A stretch of 64,000 bases of DNA from Rhodanobacter sp. Root480 (GCF_001426645.1 NZ_LMEX01000003.1:345449-409448), one strand, 5' to 3'; positions 8,497 through 16,730 are shown, numbered from the stretch's first letter. Numbers and translations are program-made. Notes: a model not told the origin generated them from the letters alone.

Positions 8497-10335
8497 GCGG
8501 AAGACCAGGTTGATCGCCACGATGGTCACCGTCAGCACCAGCGCCGTCAACGGCAAGCCTACGCGCAGGAAGTCCTTGCTGCGGTAGCCGCCCGGGCCGG
8601 TCACCATCATCAGCGCCGGGTGGCCCGAGCTCAGCAGGAAGGTGTTGGACGAGGACACCGCCACGATCAACGCATACGCCGACGGGTTGCCGCCGGTGGC
8701 CACCGCCACGCTGATGGCGATCGGCACCATCATCACGGTGGCGCCCACGTTCGACATCACCTGCGAAAACAGGAGTGTCAACACGCCCAGCACGATCTGC
8801 AGGACGTACGGCGAGGCGCCGCCCAGGTAATACAACACCTGCTGCGCCAGCCACGCGGCGGTGCCGGTGGAATCCATCGACCAGCCCAGCGGGATCAGGC
8901 AGGCGGTGACGAAGATCGTCTTCCAGTTGATCGCCTTGTACGCCTCGTCCATATTCAGCACGCCCGACAACAGCATCGCGATGGCGCCGGTCATCATCGC
9001 CACGGAGAGGTCGAGGTTGGTGAACAGGGCCAGGCACTTGGCCATCACGAAAAAGCCGACCGCCTGCCAGATCTTGCCGGGCCGCTGCTCATCCTTGGGG
9101 ATGTCGGTGACCACGACCAGGTCCTTGTCCTCGGCCGCCAGCGACAGGTCGCGCCAGTTGCTGTGCAGCACCACGGTGTCGCCCGCGCGCAGGGTGACCG
9201 CGCGCACGTCGTCGCGAAACACCTGGTCGCCGCGGTTCACCGCCAGCACCGAAATACCGAAGCGCTTGCGCAAGCGCAGGTCGCCGATGGTCTGCTTGAT
9301 GAAGCGCGATACCGGCGGGATCACCACCTCGGAAATACCCGCACGGGTCGGGTTGAACAACTCACCCAACTGGCGCATGCGCGGCGACAGCCGGCACAAC
9401 TGGTTGTTGGCGAACTGGCTGAGCTGCTCGCGCGGGCCCAGCACGCCCAGCACCGAGCCCACCCAGATCACGTGATCGGCCGGCGGCGCCATGCGCGCCT
9501 CGTTGCCGCTCTTGATCGCCAGGATCAGCGGCGCCTCGTGCAATTGTTCCGCCTCGCCGATGCTCATGCCCACCAGCGGGCTTTCCGCGGTGACAGTGAG
9601 CTCGGCCGTCTCGCCGCCGATGCCGTAGGTCTCGGCAAAATAGCTTTCGGTGCGGCCGGGCGTCACCTTGAGCCGCTCGTCCTCGTGCCCGGGCAGCAAC
9701 TTGCGGCCGAAGAAATAGAAGTAGCCCACGCCCAGGAACGCCAGCGCCAGGCCGATCGGGGTCACGCTGAACAGGCCGAATTTCGGGATCGTGTGCGCGC
9801 CCGGCGGCAGGTTGGCGTTGGCGCTGGCGATCAGGTCGTTCAGCACGATCAGCGGTGAGTTCGCGATCAGCGTGGTGTTGGTGGCGGTGAGGATGCAGAA
9901 CGCCATCGGCAGCAACAGCCGCGACAACGGCACGCCGGTGCGCGCCGACAACCGGCTGCTGACCGGGATCATGATCGCCGCCAGCGCCTGGCTGGGGATC
10001 ACCGCGCTGAACAGGCTGGCCACCAGGTTGATCACCACGCCGAGGCGCGACTCCGCCCCGCGCGCCATGCGCATCACGAAATTCGCAGTGAGGTTGAGCA
10101 CGCCGGCGCGGTCCAGCCCCTCGCCCATGATCATGATCGCGATGATCGCGATCACCGCGTTGCCGGCGAAACCGTTGAACACGCGATCGGCGGGAATCAG
10201 CCCGGTCAGCCCGATCACCACCACCACCAGCAGCGCCACCATGTCGGCGCGGATCCACTCCAGCACCAGCATGATCATGGTGAAGCCCACCAGACCCAGC
10301 ACCAGGATCATGTCGGGGGTGAGCGACAGACCCAT
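8494..10335 (-). CDS. SLC13-family permease with two TrkA-C domains
   Basis: A 613-residue divalent-anion:Na+ symporter-family protein. Membrane segments occupy about residues 1-190 and 410-613; between them lie two TrkA-C/RCK-C regulatory domains, about 210-300 (ending near VLGPREQLSQF) and 310-400. This split architecture is typical of bacterial permeases related to sulfate and dicarboxylate carriers. SNTFLLSSGHPALMM near the C-terminus carries the family's substrate-binding SNT-like motif. It is transcribed alone. Sulfate is a common substrate but is not proven here. Confidence 0.88.
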   Translation of the reverse strand: MGLSLTPDMILVLGLVGFTMIMLVLEWIRADMVALLVVVVIGLTGLIPADRVFNGFAGNAVIAIIAIMIMGEGLDRAGVLNLTANFVMRMARGAESRLGVVINLVASLFSAVIPSQALAAIMIPVSSRLSARTGVPLSRLLLPMAFCILTATNTTLIANSPLIVLNDLIASANANLPPGAHTIPKFGLFSVTPIGLALAFLGVGYFYFFGRKLLPGHEDERLKVTPGRTESYFAETYGIGGETAELTVTAESPLVGMSIGEAEQLHEAPLILAIKSGNEARMAPPADHVIWVGSVLGVLGPREQLSQFANNQLCRLSPRMRQLGELFNPTRAGISEVVIPPVSRFIKQTIGDLRLRKRFGISVLAVNRGDQVFRDDVRAVTLRAGDTVVLHSNWRDLSLAAEDKDLVVVTDIPKDEQRPGKIWQAVGFFVMAKCLALFTNLDLSVAMMTGAIAMLLSGVLNMDEAYKAINWKTIFVTACLIPLGWSMDSTGTAAWLAQQVLYYLGGASPYVLQIVLGVLTLLFSQVMSNVGATVMMVPIAISVAVATGGNPSAYALIVAVSSSNTFLLSSGHPALMMVTGPGGYRSKDFLRVGLPLTALVLTVTIVAINLVFR

Positions 10336-10478
10336 CAGCGTGCGTCCCGCGTTGGCGTTGCGCGCAAGTGGCTAGGCGATGGCAGTGGAAGCTTCACGCT
10401 GCGACGATTCGTCCCTGGTGGATCGCCTGAGTATAAGCGGCGCGGGATGGTTGCTGGTGAACCAAGAGCCAAGAGCGA

Positions 10479-10528
10479 CCCCTCCCCAGCCCTTTCAGTC
10501 CCTTTAGGGACGAGCAGGGGAGGGAGCA
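10479..10528 (-). repeat. CCCTCCCC palindromic repeat with AGTCCCTTTAGGGAC insert (outer left)
   Basis: A copy of the GC-rich repeat whose loop holds the palindrome GTCCCTTTAGGGAC. A 20-base module, AGTCCCTTTAGGGACGAGCA here, occurs exactly inverted in the copy at 11043-11127. The two lie outside the inner inverted repeats that flank the DUF559 gene. The rest of the 306-bp gap 10336-10641 holds this copy, the inner repeat and nothing else recognisable. Confidence 0.75.
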
Positions 10529-10566
10529 CAGCGCGCAGTTGGAGGTGCGGGGGAGTACACGGCTTT

Positions 10567-10614
10567 GCTCCTCCCCCTGCTTGCAGGGGGAGGTTGGGAG
10601 GGGGTTACGCTTTT
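10567..10614 (+). repeat. Left inner inverted repeat flanking DUF559 gene
   Basis: A 48-bp sequence starting GCTCCTCCCCCTGC and ending in GCTTTT. It matches the reverse complement of 10980-11027 at about 42 of 48 positions by eye. It contains its own 13-bp near-palindrome (CCTCCCCCTGC/GCAGGGGGAGG). Together the two repeats bound a 461-bp unit with a single gene inside. Confidence 0.8.
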
Positions 10615-10641
10615 CCGGCCAGCTCCACGAACGGACTCGCC

Positions 10642-10989
10642 ATGCAGCGCCAATGGACCCGCGCCCGCCAACTCCGCAACAACAGCACCGACGCTGAGCG
10701 CCGGCTGTGGTATTTCCTGCGTCGCGAGCAACTGGCCAGCCACAAATTCCGCCGGCAATACCCGATGGCAGGCTATATCGTCGACTTCGTTTGCGTGCCG
10801 GCACGGCTCGTGATTGAACTGGATGGCGGGCAGCACCTCGACGCGTTGGCATACGATGAGCGCCGTACCGCGAGGCTCGAATGCAAGGGCTACCGCGTGT
10901 TGCGCTTCTGGAACGACGACGTGCTTTTGCGCACGGACGATGTGGTGGCGGAGATTTTTCGCGCGCTGGGAGAAAAGCCAAAAGCTTGA
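10642..10989 (+). CDS. DUF559-domain endonuclease-like protein
   Basis: A 115-residue protein of the DUF559 family, related by fold to very-short-patch-repair (Vsr-type) and other PD-(D/E)xK nucleases. Candidate catalytic residues are D48 in YIVDFVC, E59 and D61 in VIELDGGQH, with Q64 and H65; the C-terminal GYRVLRFWNDDV is also typical. ATG 10642 starts right before the domain; codons further upstream translate repeat DNA. The stop codon TGA lies inside the right flanking repeat. The gene stands alone in the 461-bp repeat-bounded unit. Function of the family is not established; DNA cleavage is inferred from fold, and a role in moving the repeats is speculation. Confidence 0.85.
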   Translation: MQRQWTRARQLRNNSTDAERRLWYFLRREQLASHKFRRQYPMAGYIVDFVCVPARLVIELDGGQHLDALAYDERRTARLECKGYRVLRFWNDDVLLRTDDVVAEIFRALGEKPKA

Positions 10990-11027
10990 CCCCCTCCCGG
11001 CCTCCCCCTGCGCGCAGGGGGAGGAGC
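10980..11027 (-). repeat. Right inner inverted repeat flanking DUF559 gene
   Basis: The inverted partner of 10567-10614. Read on the minus strand it starts GCTCCTCCCCCTGC and ends AAGCTTTT. It supplies the last codon and stop codon of the DUF559 gene. Confidence 0.8.
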
Positions 11028-11042
11028 CGAAGCCCGAACTCC

Positions 11043-11127
11043 ATGCGCTACGCTTTGCTTCCTCCACTGCTCGTCCCTAAAGGGACTTCCTTCGGTCGCA
11101 GGGAGGGTTGGAGAGGGGTAAAGCTCT
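11043..11127 (+). repeat. CCCTCCCC palindromic repeat with GTCCCTAAAGGGAC insert (outer right)
   Basis: The inverted partner of 10479-10528, sharing the exact module TGCTCGTCCCTAAAGGGACT and ending in GGGGTAAAGCTCTTG. It sits immediately before the stop codon of trmB. Confidence 0.75.
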
Positions 11128-11131
11128 TGCT

Positions 11132-11833
11132 CTAAACCCGCCGATACAACAAATCCCACACCCCGTGCCCCAGCTTCAACCCGCGTCGCTCGAAGTGCGT
11201 CTCGATGCGCCAGGCGGGCTTTTCGGCAAACTGGCCAGGGCCAATGTCGTTGCGCCAGTCCGGCGCCGACTCCATCACCGCCAGCATGTGCTCGGCATAG
11301 GCCTGCCAATCGGTGGCCAGGTGCAGCAGGCCGCCCGGCGCCATGCGCGACGCCAGCAGGGCGACGAACTCGGGCTGGATCAGCCGCCGCTTGTTGTGCC
11401 GCGCCTTGTGCCAAGGGTCGGGAAACCAGATGCGCACCTCGGCCAGCGTGCCGGGGGCGATCTCGTGTTCCAGCACCTCCACCGCGTCGTGCTTGTACAG
11501 GCGCACGTTGGTGGCGTCGCGCTGGGCCAGCGCGTTCATCAGCCGGCCCACGCCGGGGCCGTGCACTTCCACGCCGATGAAATCGCGCGCGGCGTCATGC
11601 TCGCTGGCCCACGCCAGCGCCTCGCCGTTGCCGAAGCCGATTTCCATCACCAGCGGTGCCGCGCGCCCGAAGCTGGCCGAAAAATCGTTCGGCGCACCGC
11701 GATAGTCGACGCCAAAGCGCGACCACAGCGTGTCGAACGCGCGCTGTTGCGCGGGCGTCATGCGTCCCTCGCGCAGCACGAAGCTGCGGATGCGGCGCAT
11801 GTAATGGGCGTTGTCGTGAGGCGTGTCGGTCAT
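11132..11833 (-). CDS. trmB: tRNA (guanine-N7-)-methyltransferase
   Basis: A 233-residue SAM-dependent enzyme that makes m7G46 in the variable loop of tRNAs. The SAM-binding motif is MEIGFGNG (63-70) and the hallmark [15 protein letters not shown] lies at 137-151; the N-terminal [15 protein letters not shown] is also typical. ATG 11833 is preferred over a start at 11893 because the extra residues would overlay a strong hairpin at 11860-11907 and homologues begin shortly before RRIRSF. It is divergent from the tRNA-Gly gene. Confidence 0.93.
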   Translation of the reverse strand: MTDTPHDNAHYMRRIRSFVLREGRMTPAQQRAFDTLWSRFGVDYRGAPNDFSASFGRAAPLVMEIGFGNGEALAWASEHDAARDFIGVEVHGPGVGRLMNALAQRDATNVRLYKHDAVEVLEHEIAPGTLAEVRIWFPDPWHKARHNKRRLIQPEFVALLASRMAPGGLLHLATDWQAYAEHMLAVMESAPDWRNDIGPGQFAEKPAWRIETHFERRGLKLGHGVWDLLYRRV

Positions 11834-11859
11834 GCGGGTCGTCGGGTGCGGCGTGGAGA

Positions 11860-11907
11860 GGGTTTCAGCCGATGGCGCGACGTGGCGCGCCATCGCGTCG
11901 GAAACCC
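11860..11907 (-). promoter_or_regulatory. Stable hairpin in the trmB leader
   Basis: Arms GGGTTTC/GAAACCC (11860-11866, 11901-11907) and GATGGCGCG/CGCGCCATC (11871-11879, 11886-11894) make a 16-bp interrupted stem about 27 bp upstream of the trmB start. It may control translation or mRNA stability, or be an unrelated palindrome. Confidence 0.4.
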
Positions 11908-11970
11908 CGGATGAGGGCCGGCCATTGTAGCGACTGCCGCCGTTTGCCGAGCCGGCGACACCGCGGGCAG

Positions 11971-11999
11971 TTCCAACCGCGCGAATCCCGGGTTACCAT
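11971..11999 (+). promoter_or_regulatory. Predicted sigma-70 promoter of tRNA-Gly
   Basis: TTCCAA (11971-11976) and TACCAT (11994-11999) are spaced by 17 bp, followed by a GC-rich stretch and the tRNA 5' end 12 bases after the -10 box. Both hexamers are only partial matches. Confidence 0.45.
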
Positions 12000-12011
12000 C
12001 CCTCGACCAAC

Positions 12012-12085
12012 GCGGGTGTAGCTCAATGGTAGAGCTGTAGCTTCCCAAGCTACTGACGAGGGTTCGATTCCCTTCACCCGCTCCA
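12012..12085 (+). tRNA. tRNA-Gly (anticodon CCC)
   Basis: A 74-nt cloverleaf with acceptor stem GCGGGTG/CACCCGC, D-arm GCTCAATGGTAGAGC, anticodon stem GTAGC/GCTAC with loop TTCCCAA (anticodon CCC at 12044-12046), T-arm GAGGGTTCGATTCCCTTC and an encoded CCA end (12083-12085). It reads GGG codons. The rimB-like gene starts 35 bp downstream on the same strand with no clear terminator between. Confidence 0.96.
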
Positions 12086-12120
12086 TCCCCGTGGTCCTTC
12101 GTCGACGTCTTCGAACCTGC

Positions 12121-12579
12121 ATGATCACCGCGGATCTCTTGGTGCTGGGGTGGCGCGAGCGGGTTTGCCTGCCGCAGCTGGGCATCGGCCTGCTCAAGGC
12201 CAAGCTCGATACCGGCGCGCGCAGCAGCGCGTTGCACGTGGATACGCTGGAAACCTTCGATCGCGACGGCACGACGTGGCTGCGTTTCGGCATGCATGTG
12301 GGGCGCCGGCAACCGCACGAAGTCCTTTGCGAGGCACCGGCGCTGGACCGGCGCGTGGTGACCGATACCGGCGGGCGGCGCACTGAGCGCTGGTTCATCC
12401 GCAGCGCAGTACAACTGGCCGGCCAGCAATTCAGTATCGACATCAACCTCGTGGATCGCCGCCACATGCTGTTTCCCATGCTGCTCGGCCGCAGCGCCCT
12501 GGTGGGGCGTTTTGTGGTCGATCCGGCCCGTTCCTATACCCAGCCGCGGCCGGTGGCGGCCGCGGACTTTCCGCGATGA
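12121..12579 (+). CDS. RimB-like retropepsin-fold zinc protease (RimK-associated)
   Basis: A 152-residue protein of the family annotated as ATP-dependent zinc protease / RimB, aspartic-protease-like in fold. The motif [12 protein letters not shown] (28-39) holds the DTG triad expected of retropepsin-like enzymes. In pseudomonads the homologue RimB trims glutamate tails added by RimK to ribosomal protein S6. Here rimK follows after only 7 bp, so the two are surely co-transcribed and this is the likely role. The start is ATG 12121; an earlier in-frame start at 12091 would lie almost against the tRNA. Confidence 0.88.
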   Translation: MITADLLVLGWRERVCLPQLGIGLLKAKLDTGARSSALHVDTLETFDRDGTTWLRFGMHVGRRQPHEVLCEAPALDRRVVTDTGGRRTERWFIRSAVQLAGQQFSIDINLVDRRHMLFPMLLGRSALVGRFVVDPARSYTQPRPVAAADFPR

Positions 12580-12586
12580 GCCCCTA

Positions 12587-13465
12587 ATGAAGATTGCGAT
12601 CCTGTCGCGCAATACCCGTCTGTATTCCACCAAGCGGCTGGTGGAGGCGGCGCGCGAGCGCGGTCACGTCGTCCGCGTGCTCGACCCGTTGCGCTGCTAC
12701 GTGCGCATCGCGCCGGGGGCGGTGGCGATCCGCTACCAGGGCAAGCCGGTACGGGATATCGATTGCGTGATCCCGCGCATCGGTACCTCCAGCACGTTCT
12801 ACGGCACCGCGGTGCTGCGCCAGTTGGAGATGATGGGCGTGTATACGCCCAATCCGTCCGACGCGGTGTTGCGCGCGCGCGACAAGCTGCGTTGCCTGCA
12901 GATGCTGGCGGCGCAGGGCATCGACATGCCGGTGACGGTGTTCGGCGACAACCCCGACGACACCGCCGACGTGCTGGCGATGCTGGGCGAGCCGCCGCAC
13001 GTGATCAAGCTCAACGAGGGCAGCCAGGGCACCGGCGTGGTGCTGGCGGAAAAGCGCAGCGCCTCGCAAAGCGTGATCGAGGCCTTCCGCGGCCTGTACG
13101 CCAACTTCCTGGTGCAGGAGTTCGTGGCCGAGGCGAACGGCAGCGACCTGCGCTGCTTCGTGGTGGGCAAGAAGGTGGTGGCGGCGATGCAGCGCGTGGC
13201 CAGCCCCGGCGAGTTCCGCGCCAATCTGCACCGCGGTGGCAGCGCGGTGGCGGCCACGCTCAGCGCCGACGAGAAACGCATCGCGGTGCGTGCCGCCTGC
13301 ACGCTGGGGCTGGGCATCGCCGGGGTCGACCTGCTGCGCTCCAATCGCGGCCCGTTGCTGCTGGAGGTCAACGCCTCGCCGGGGCTGGAGGGTATCGAAG
13401 CGGCTACCGGCGTGAATGTTTCCGGCCACATCATCCAGCACCTGGAGCAGCACGCGGGCAAGTGA
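12587..13465 (+). CDS. rimK: Ribosomal protein S6--L-glutamate ligase
   Basis: A 292-residue ATP-grasp ligase that adds glutamate residues to the C-terminus of ribosomal protein S6. An N-terminal domain (1-95) is followed by the ATP-grasp fold with ATP-binding K141 in [11 protein letters not shown], and the metal-binding [14 protein letters not shown] near 265-278. Length and motif order match E. coli RimK. It forms an operon with the RimB-like gene; together they would set the state of the ribosome by adding and removing glutamate. Confidence 0.93.
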   Translation: MKIAILSRNTRLYSTKRLVEAARERGHVVRVLDPLRCYVRIAPGAVAIRYQGKPVRDIDCVIPRIGTSSTFYGTAVLRQLEMMGVYTPNPSDAVLRARDKLRCLQMLAAQGIDMPVTVFGDNPDDTADVLAMLGEPPHVIKLNEGSQGTGVVLAEKRSASQSVIEAFRGLYANFLVQEFVAEANGSDLRCFVVGKKVVAAMQRVASPGEFRANLHRGGSAVAATLSADEKRIAVRAACTLGLGIAGVDLLRSNRGPLLLEVNASPGLEGIEAATGVNVSGHIIQHLEQHAGK

Positions 13466-13530
13466 TTTCCCGCTCGGTGACGCGGAAACACGCCGGATTA
13501 ACCGGGTTGTAACTTTCGAACCTCTATAAC

Positions 13531-13650
13531 GATCCCACTGTTTTTGTCTGGCACCTCAACCGCGAGGCGGTGGCGACAGACGACGGTATCGGGGCAGTAG
13601 CTTGGGCCCAGGTGCGGCGACGGCGAGTCGTTTCACTTGGGCCTTTTTCT
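13531..13650 (+). ncRNA. Candidate structured non-coding RNA
   Basis: A roughly 115-nt stretch in the 295-bp gap between rimK and the response regulator. GTCTG (13546-13550) can pair with CAGAC (about 13577-13581), enclosing CACC/GGTG, and the 3' end is a near-perfect terminator hairpin with a T-tract (13605-13648). TATAAC at 13525-13530 could be a -10 box but has no good -35. It may be an independent small RNA, a 3' fragment of the rimK message, or a leader attenuator for the two-component genes. I cannot match it to a known family. Confidence 0.45.
13605..13650 (+). terminator. Intrinsic terminator upstream of the two-component operon
   Basis: GGCCCAGGTG (13605-13614) pairs with CACTTGGGCC (13634-13643) with one G-U pair; an inner CGAC/GTCG helix closes the loop; TTTTTCTT follows. 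It would end rimK transcripts or the candidate RNA above. Confidence 0.85.
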
Positions 13651-13695
13651 TGCCTGGAGCCTTGACTTCAGCCAGGAGTGCAAGCGCCCTTCATC

Positions 13696-13713
13696 CAAGC
13701 TTTGTTAAGCTTG
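13696..13713. promoter_or_regulatory. Candidate response-regulator binding site
   Basis: CAAGCTT and AAGCTTG flank TGTT, a perfect inverted repeat; it also reads as two AAGCTT units 10 bp apart, close to the spacing bound by OmpR-type dimers. It is 47 bp upstream of the response-regulator start. Autoregulation is an inference. Confidence 0.35.
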
Positions 13714-13760
13714 CAACCCTCAGTCCGGCCCCTGTCGCCGGCTGCGTAGCGGAGTGACGC

Positions 13761-14447
13761 ATGCGCGTTCTGGTGATTGAAGACAACACGGATATCGCCA
13801 CCAATATCGGCGATTACCTGGAAGACCGCGGCCACGTGGTGGATTTCGCCGGCGACGGCGTCACCGGGCTGCATCTGGCGGTGGTGCACGACTTCGACGT
13901 GATCGTGCTGGACCTCACCCTGCCCGGCATGGACGGGCTGGACGTGGCGCGCAAGCTGCGCCACGAGGCGCACAAGCAGACGCCGATCCTGATGCTCACC
14001 GCGCGCGATGCGCTGGAGCAGAAGCTGACCGGTTTCGAATCCGGCGCCGACGACTACATGACCAAGCCGTTCGCGCTGCAGGAACTGTCAGCGCGGCTGG
14101 AAGTGCTGGCCCGCCGCGGCAAGGGTCCGCAAAGCCGCGTGCTGAAAGTGGCCGACCTCACCTTCAACCTCGACACGCTGACGGTGAACCGCGAAGGCAA
14201 GTCGATCCAGCTGAACCCCATCGGCCTGAAGCTTTTGCAGGCGCTGATGGAGGCGAGCCCCTCGGTGGTCACGCGACAGGATCTGGAGCAGAAAGTGTGG
14301 GGCGAGGAGTTGCCGGACAGCGACAGCCTGCGCGTGCATATCCACGGCCTGCGCGCGGCGATCGACAAGCCGTTCGAGAAGCCGCTGATCCACACTCGTC
14401 ACGGCATTGGCTATCGCATGGTCGAGCCGGATGCGATCCAGGCGTAA
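13761..14447 (+). CDS. OmpR-family response regulator
   Basis: A 228-residue two-component regulator. The receiver domain (1-115) has the acidic pair E7/D8, phosphoacceptor D51 in VIVLDLTLPGMDGLD and the conserved lysine in MTKPF (about 103). A winged-helix DNA-binding domain (about 130-225) ends in HIHGLRAAIDKPFEKPLIHTRHGIGYRMV. The histidine kinase gene overlaps its 3' end by 17 bp, so the pair is translationally coupled. The pair resembles PhoP/PhoQ- or ColR/ColS-like systems of Xanthomonads, but the stimulus cannot be named from sequence. Confidence 0.93.
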   Translation: MRVLVIEDNTDIATNIGDYLEDRGHVVDFAGDGVTGLHLAVVHDFDVIVLDLTLPGMDGLDVARKLRHEAHKQTPILMLTARDALEQKLTGFESGADDYMTKPFALQELSARLEVLARRGKGPQSRVLKVADLTFNLDTLTVNREGKSIQLNPIGLKLLQALMEASPSVVTRQDLEQKVWGEELPDSDSLRVHIHGLRAAIDKPFEKPLIHTRHGIGYRMVEPDAIQA

Positions 14448-15717
14448 GCTTCGCTTTCGATTGATCGTCTCCTTCGCGCTGTTCGGCTTCGGCCTCAGCG
14501 CGTTGTTTGCCGTGGCTGCGCTGAACATCCGCGCCAAGGTGGAAGATCAGTTGGTCACTGCCAGCCTCCAGGACGAGGTCGACAGCCTCAATGCGCAGGT
14601 GATTGCCGATCGCACACAGATACCTCACTTCAACATCGTCAAGGCGTGGACCTGGAGCGACCGCACGATCTACAAGGCGCCGCTGAATTGGCAGAATCTG
14701 GCGACCGGCGTGCACGACATCACAGAGGTTGATCCCAGCGGCCAGACCAAGCATTACAAGCTGGCGGTGCGGCGAAAAGGCGGGGTGATCAATTTTCTTC
14801 GCTACGACGTCTCTCGTGATGAGTTGGGCAAGCAGCAACTGCTGATCAGCGTGATCGGTGCCGTATTCCTGTTCGGCCTGCTGTCGCTGGTGCTGGGGCT
14901 CTGGCTTTCGCGCAAGGTGCTCAAGCCGGTGACCGAACTGGCCAATCGTTTGCGCGACTTCCGCAAGGTCGGCAAGGCCGAGCCGCTGGCGCCGTATTTT
15001 GCCGACGACGAGGTGGGTGAGCTGGCGCATGCGCTGGATGAATATTCGGCGCGGCTCACCGCGATGGTGGAGCGCGATCGCGAGTTCAACTCCGACGTCA
15101 GCCACGAGCTGCGTACGCCGCTGGCGGTGATCGCCAGCACCACCGAATTGCTGCAGGGCTCGCCCGATCTCACCGAGAAGTTGAGCGAGCGGTTGAAGCG
15201 GATCGAGCGCGCCTCGCGCCAGGCCACCGAGCTGATCGAGGCGCTGCTGCTGCTGTCACGTGCCGAGCGGCGCGGCCCCACCCGCGGCGAGACCACCGAG
15301 GTGGGCAAGGTGGCGGCCGACGTCATCGAAAGTCAGCGCCCGCAAGTACGCGGCAAACCGCTGATGATCGAGCTGGTCGTGCAGGACGAGGCAGTCAGCG
15401 TCAACGCGCCAGCGTCCGTGCTGTCGGTGGCGCTGACCAACCTGATCGGCAACGCCATCAAGTACACCCTGGAAGGCACCGTGCGGGTCGAAGTGGGTGA
15501 TGGTCGCATCGAGGTGATCGACACCGGCCCTGGCATCAAGCCCGAAGACGCCGAGCGTCTGTTCCAGCGCGGTGTACGCGGGGAAGGTGCTGGCGGCAGC
15601 GGCGCCGGCCTGGGCCTGGCGATCGTGCGCCGGCTGTGCGAACTCTACGGCTGGGATGTTTCGATGCGCCCGCGCGACGACGGCAACGGCGCGGTGGCCT
15701 GCATCAAGTTCAGCTGA
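14431..15717 (+). CDS. Sensor histidine kinase
   Basis: A 428-residue inner-membrane kinase for the preceding regulator. Membrane segments at about 11-32 and 137-160 bound a periplasmic sensor domain of about 105 residues. A HAMP-like linker follows, then the phosphoacceptor H225 in SDVSHELRTPL, N-box NLIGNAIKY (about 335), G1 VIDTGPGIKPEDA and G2 GAGLGLAIV. ATG 14431 is chosen since MRSRRKLRFRL makes a normal positive-inside start; an earlier ATG at 14407 is possible. The sensor domain has few acidic clusters, so it is not an obvious metal-bridged PhoQ type. Confidence 0.9.
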   Translation: MRSRRKLRFRLIVSFALFGFGLSALFAVAALNIRAKVEDQLVTASLQDEVDSLNAQVIADRTQIPHFNIVKAWTWSDRTIYKAPLNWQNLATGVHDITEVDPSGQTKHYKLAVRRKGGVINFLRYDVSRDELGKQQLLISVIGAVFLFGLLSLVLGLWLSRKVLKPVTELANRLRDFRKVGKAEPLAPYFADDEVGELAHALDEYSARLTAMVERDREFNSDVSHELRTPLAVIASTTELLQGSPDLTEKLSERLKRIERASRQATELIEALLLLSRAERRGPTRGETTEVGKVAADVIESQRPQVRGKPLMIELVVQDEAVSVNAPASVLSVALTNLIGNAIKYTLEGTVRVEVGDGRIEVIDTGPGIKPEDAERLFQRGVRGEGAGGSGAGLGLAIVRRLCELYGWDVSMRPRDDGNGAVACIKFS

Positions 15718-15730
15718 CCTCGCGGCTGCC

Positions 15731-15802
15731 TGTGGGAGCGACTTCAGTCGCGATGCTTTTGCTTTGAAAGCTCAGAGCATCGCGACTGAAGTCGCTCCCA
15801 CA
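15731..15802. repeat. REP-like palindromic element, copy 3
   Basis: Arms TGTGGGAGCGACTTCAGTCG and the complementary CGACTGAAGTCGCTCCCACA, with GATGCTTTTG and CAGAGCATCG in the middle. The arms are perfectly complementary over at least 20 bp. It fills the gap between the convergent histidine kinase and ilvE genes and may act as a bidirectional transcription barrier. Confidence 0.88.
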
Positions 15803-15809
15803 TCAGGCT

Positions 15810-16730
15810 TCAGACCTGCTCCAGCCAGCCCCACTTGTCGTGTGTGCGGCCGTCGAACAGGCCGAAGAACAATTCCTGCAGCCGCAGGGTGATGCGGCCG
15901 GCCTTGCCGGCGCCGATCTGTTTGCCGTCGACGGAGCGGATCGGGGTGATCTCGGCCGCGGTGCCGCACATCAGGATCTCGTCGGCGAGATAGAGGTATT
16001 CGCGCGGCAGGTCGCGTTCGATCACTTCGATGCCGTCCTCGCGGGCCAGCGTCACCAGCGTGTGGCGGGTGATGCCCGCCAGCAGCGAGGCGCTGGCCGG
16101 CGGCGTGTGCAGCACGCCGTCGAACACCAGGAACAGGTTCTCGCCCGCGCCTTCGCTGAGCAGGCCGGTGGACGCCAGCGCGATGCCTTCGCCGAAACCG
16201 AGCCGGCGCGCCTCGCGCGCGATCAGCTGCCCGGAGAGATAATTGCCGCCGGCCTTGGCTCCGGCCGGGATGGTGTTGGGCGCGAAGCGCTGCCAACTGG
16301 ACACGCAGGCGTCGATGCCGTTCTCCAGCGCTTCGGCGCCCAGGTATGGGCCCATCGGCCAGGCGGCCACGGCCACGTCGATCGGTGTTTCGGCGGACAG
16401 GCCGAAACCACCCAGCCCGCGGTAGGCCACGGGGCGCAGGTAGGCGGCGTCGAGGCCGTTCTTGCTGATGACATCGCGGCAGGCCGCCGCCAGTTCGTCG
16501 GCGCTGTACGGGATCGTCATGTCATAGACGCGGGCCGACTGGTACAGCCGGTTCAGATGGTCGGTGAGCCGGAAGATCGCCGCGCCGTCGGGCGTCGCGT
16601 AACTGCGGATGCCCTCGAAAACCGAGGAGCCGTAATGCAGCGCGTGCGACATCACGTGGGCGGTTGCGTCCTGCCAGCGCTTGATGCTGCCGTTCTGCCA
16701 GATCCAGTCGGGGTATTGCTGCTGCGCCAT
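15810..16730 (-). CDS. ilvE: Branched-chain-amino-acid aminotransferase
   Basis: A 306-residue fold-type IV PLP enzyme that makes the last step to leucine, isoleucine and valine from the 2-oxo acids. K159 in AGAKAGGNYLSG is the PLP-binding lysine; HALHYGSSVFEGIRSY (29-44) and ERDLPREYLYLADEILMCGTAAEI carry other family residues. ATG 16730 has GGAG eight bases upstream. Length and motifs match E. coli IlvE (309 residues). No other ilv genes are nearby. Confidence 0.93.
   Translation of the reverse strand: MAQQQYPDWIWQNGSIKRWQDATAHVMSHALHYGSSVFEGIRSYATPDGAAIFRLTDHLNRLYQSARVYDMTIPYSADELAAACRDVISKNGLDAAYLRPVAYRGLGGFGLSAETPIDVAVAAWPMGPYLGAEALENGIDACVSSWQRFAPNTIPAGAKAGGNYLSGQLIAREARRLGFGEGIALASTGLLSEGAGENLFLVFDGVLHTPPASASLLAGITRHTLVTLAREDGIEVIERDLPREYLYLADEILMCGTAAEITPIRSVDGKQIGAGKAGRITLRLQELFFGLFDGRTHDKWGWLEQV

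Noticed and set aside
10447-10641. N-terminal extension of the DUF559 protein
   Set aside because: The added codons simply translate the two flanking repeats; the domain begins right after ATG 10642.
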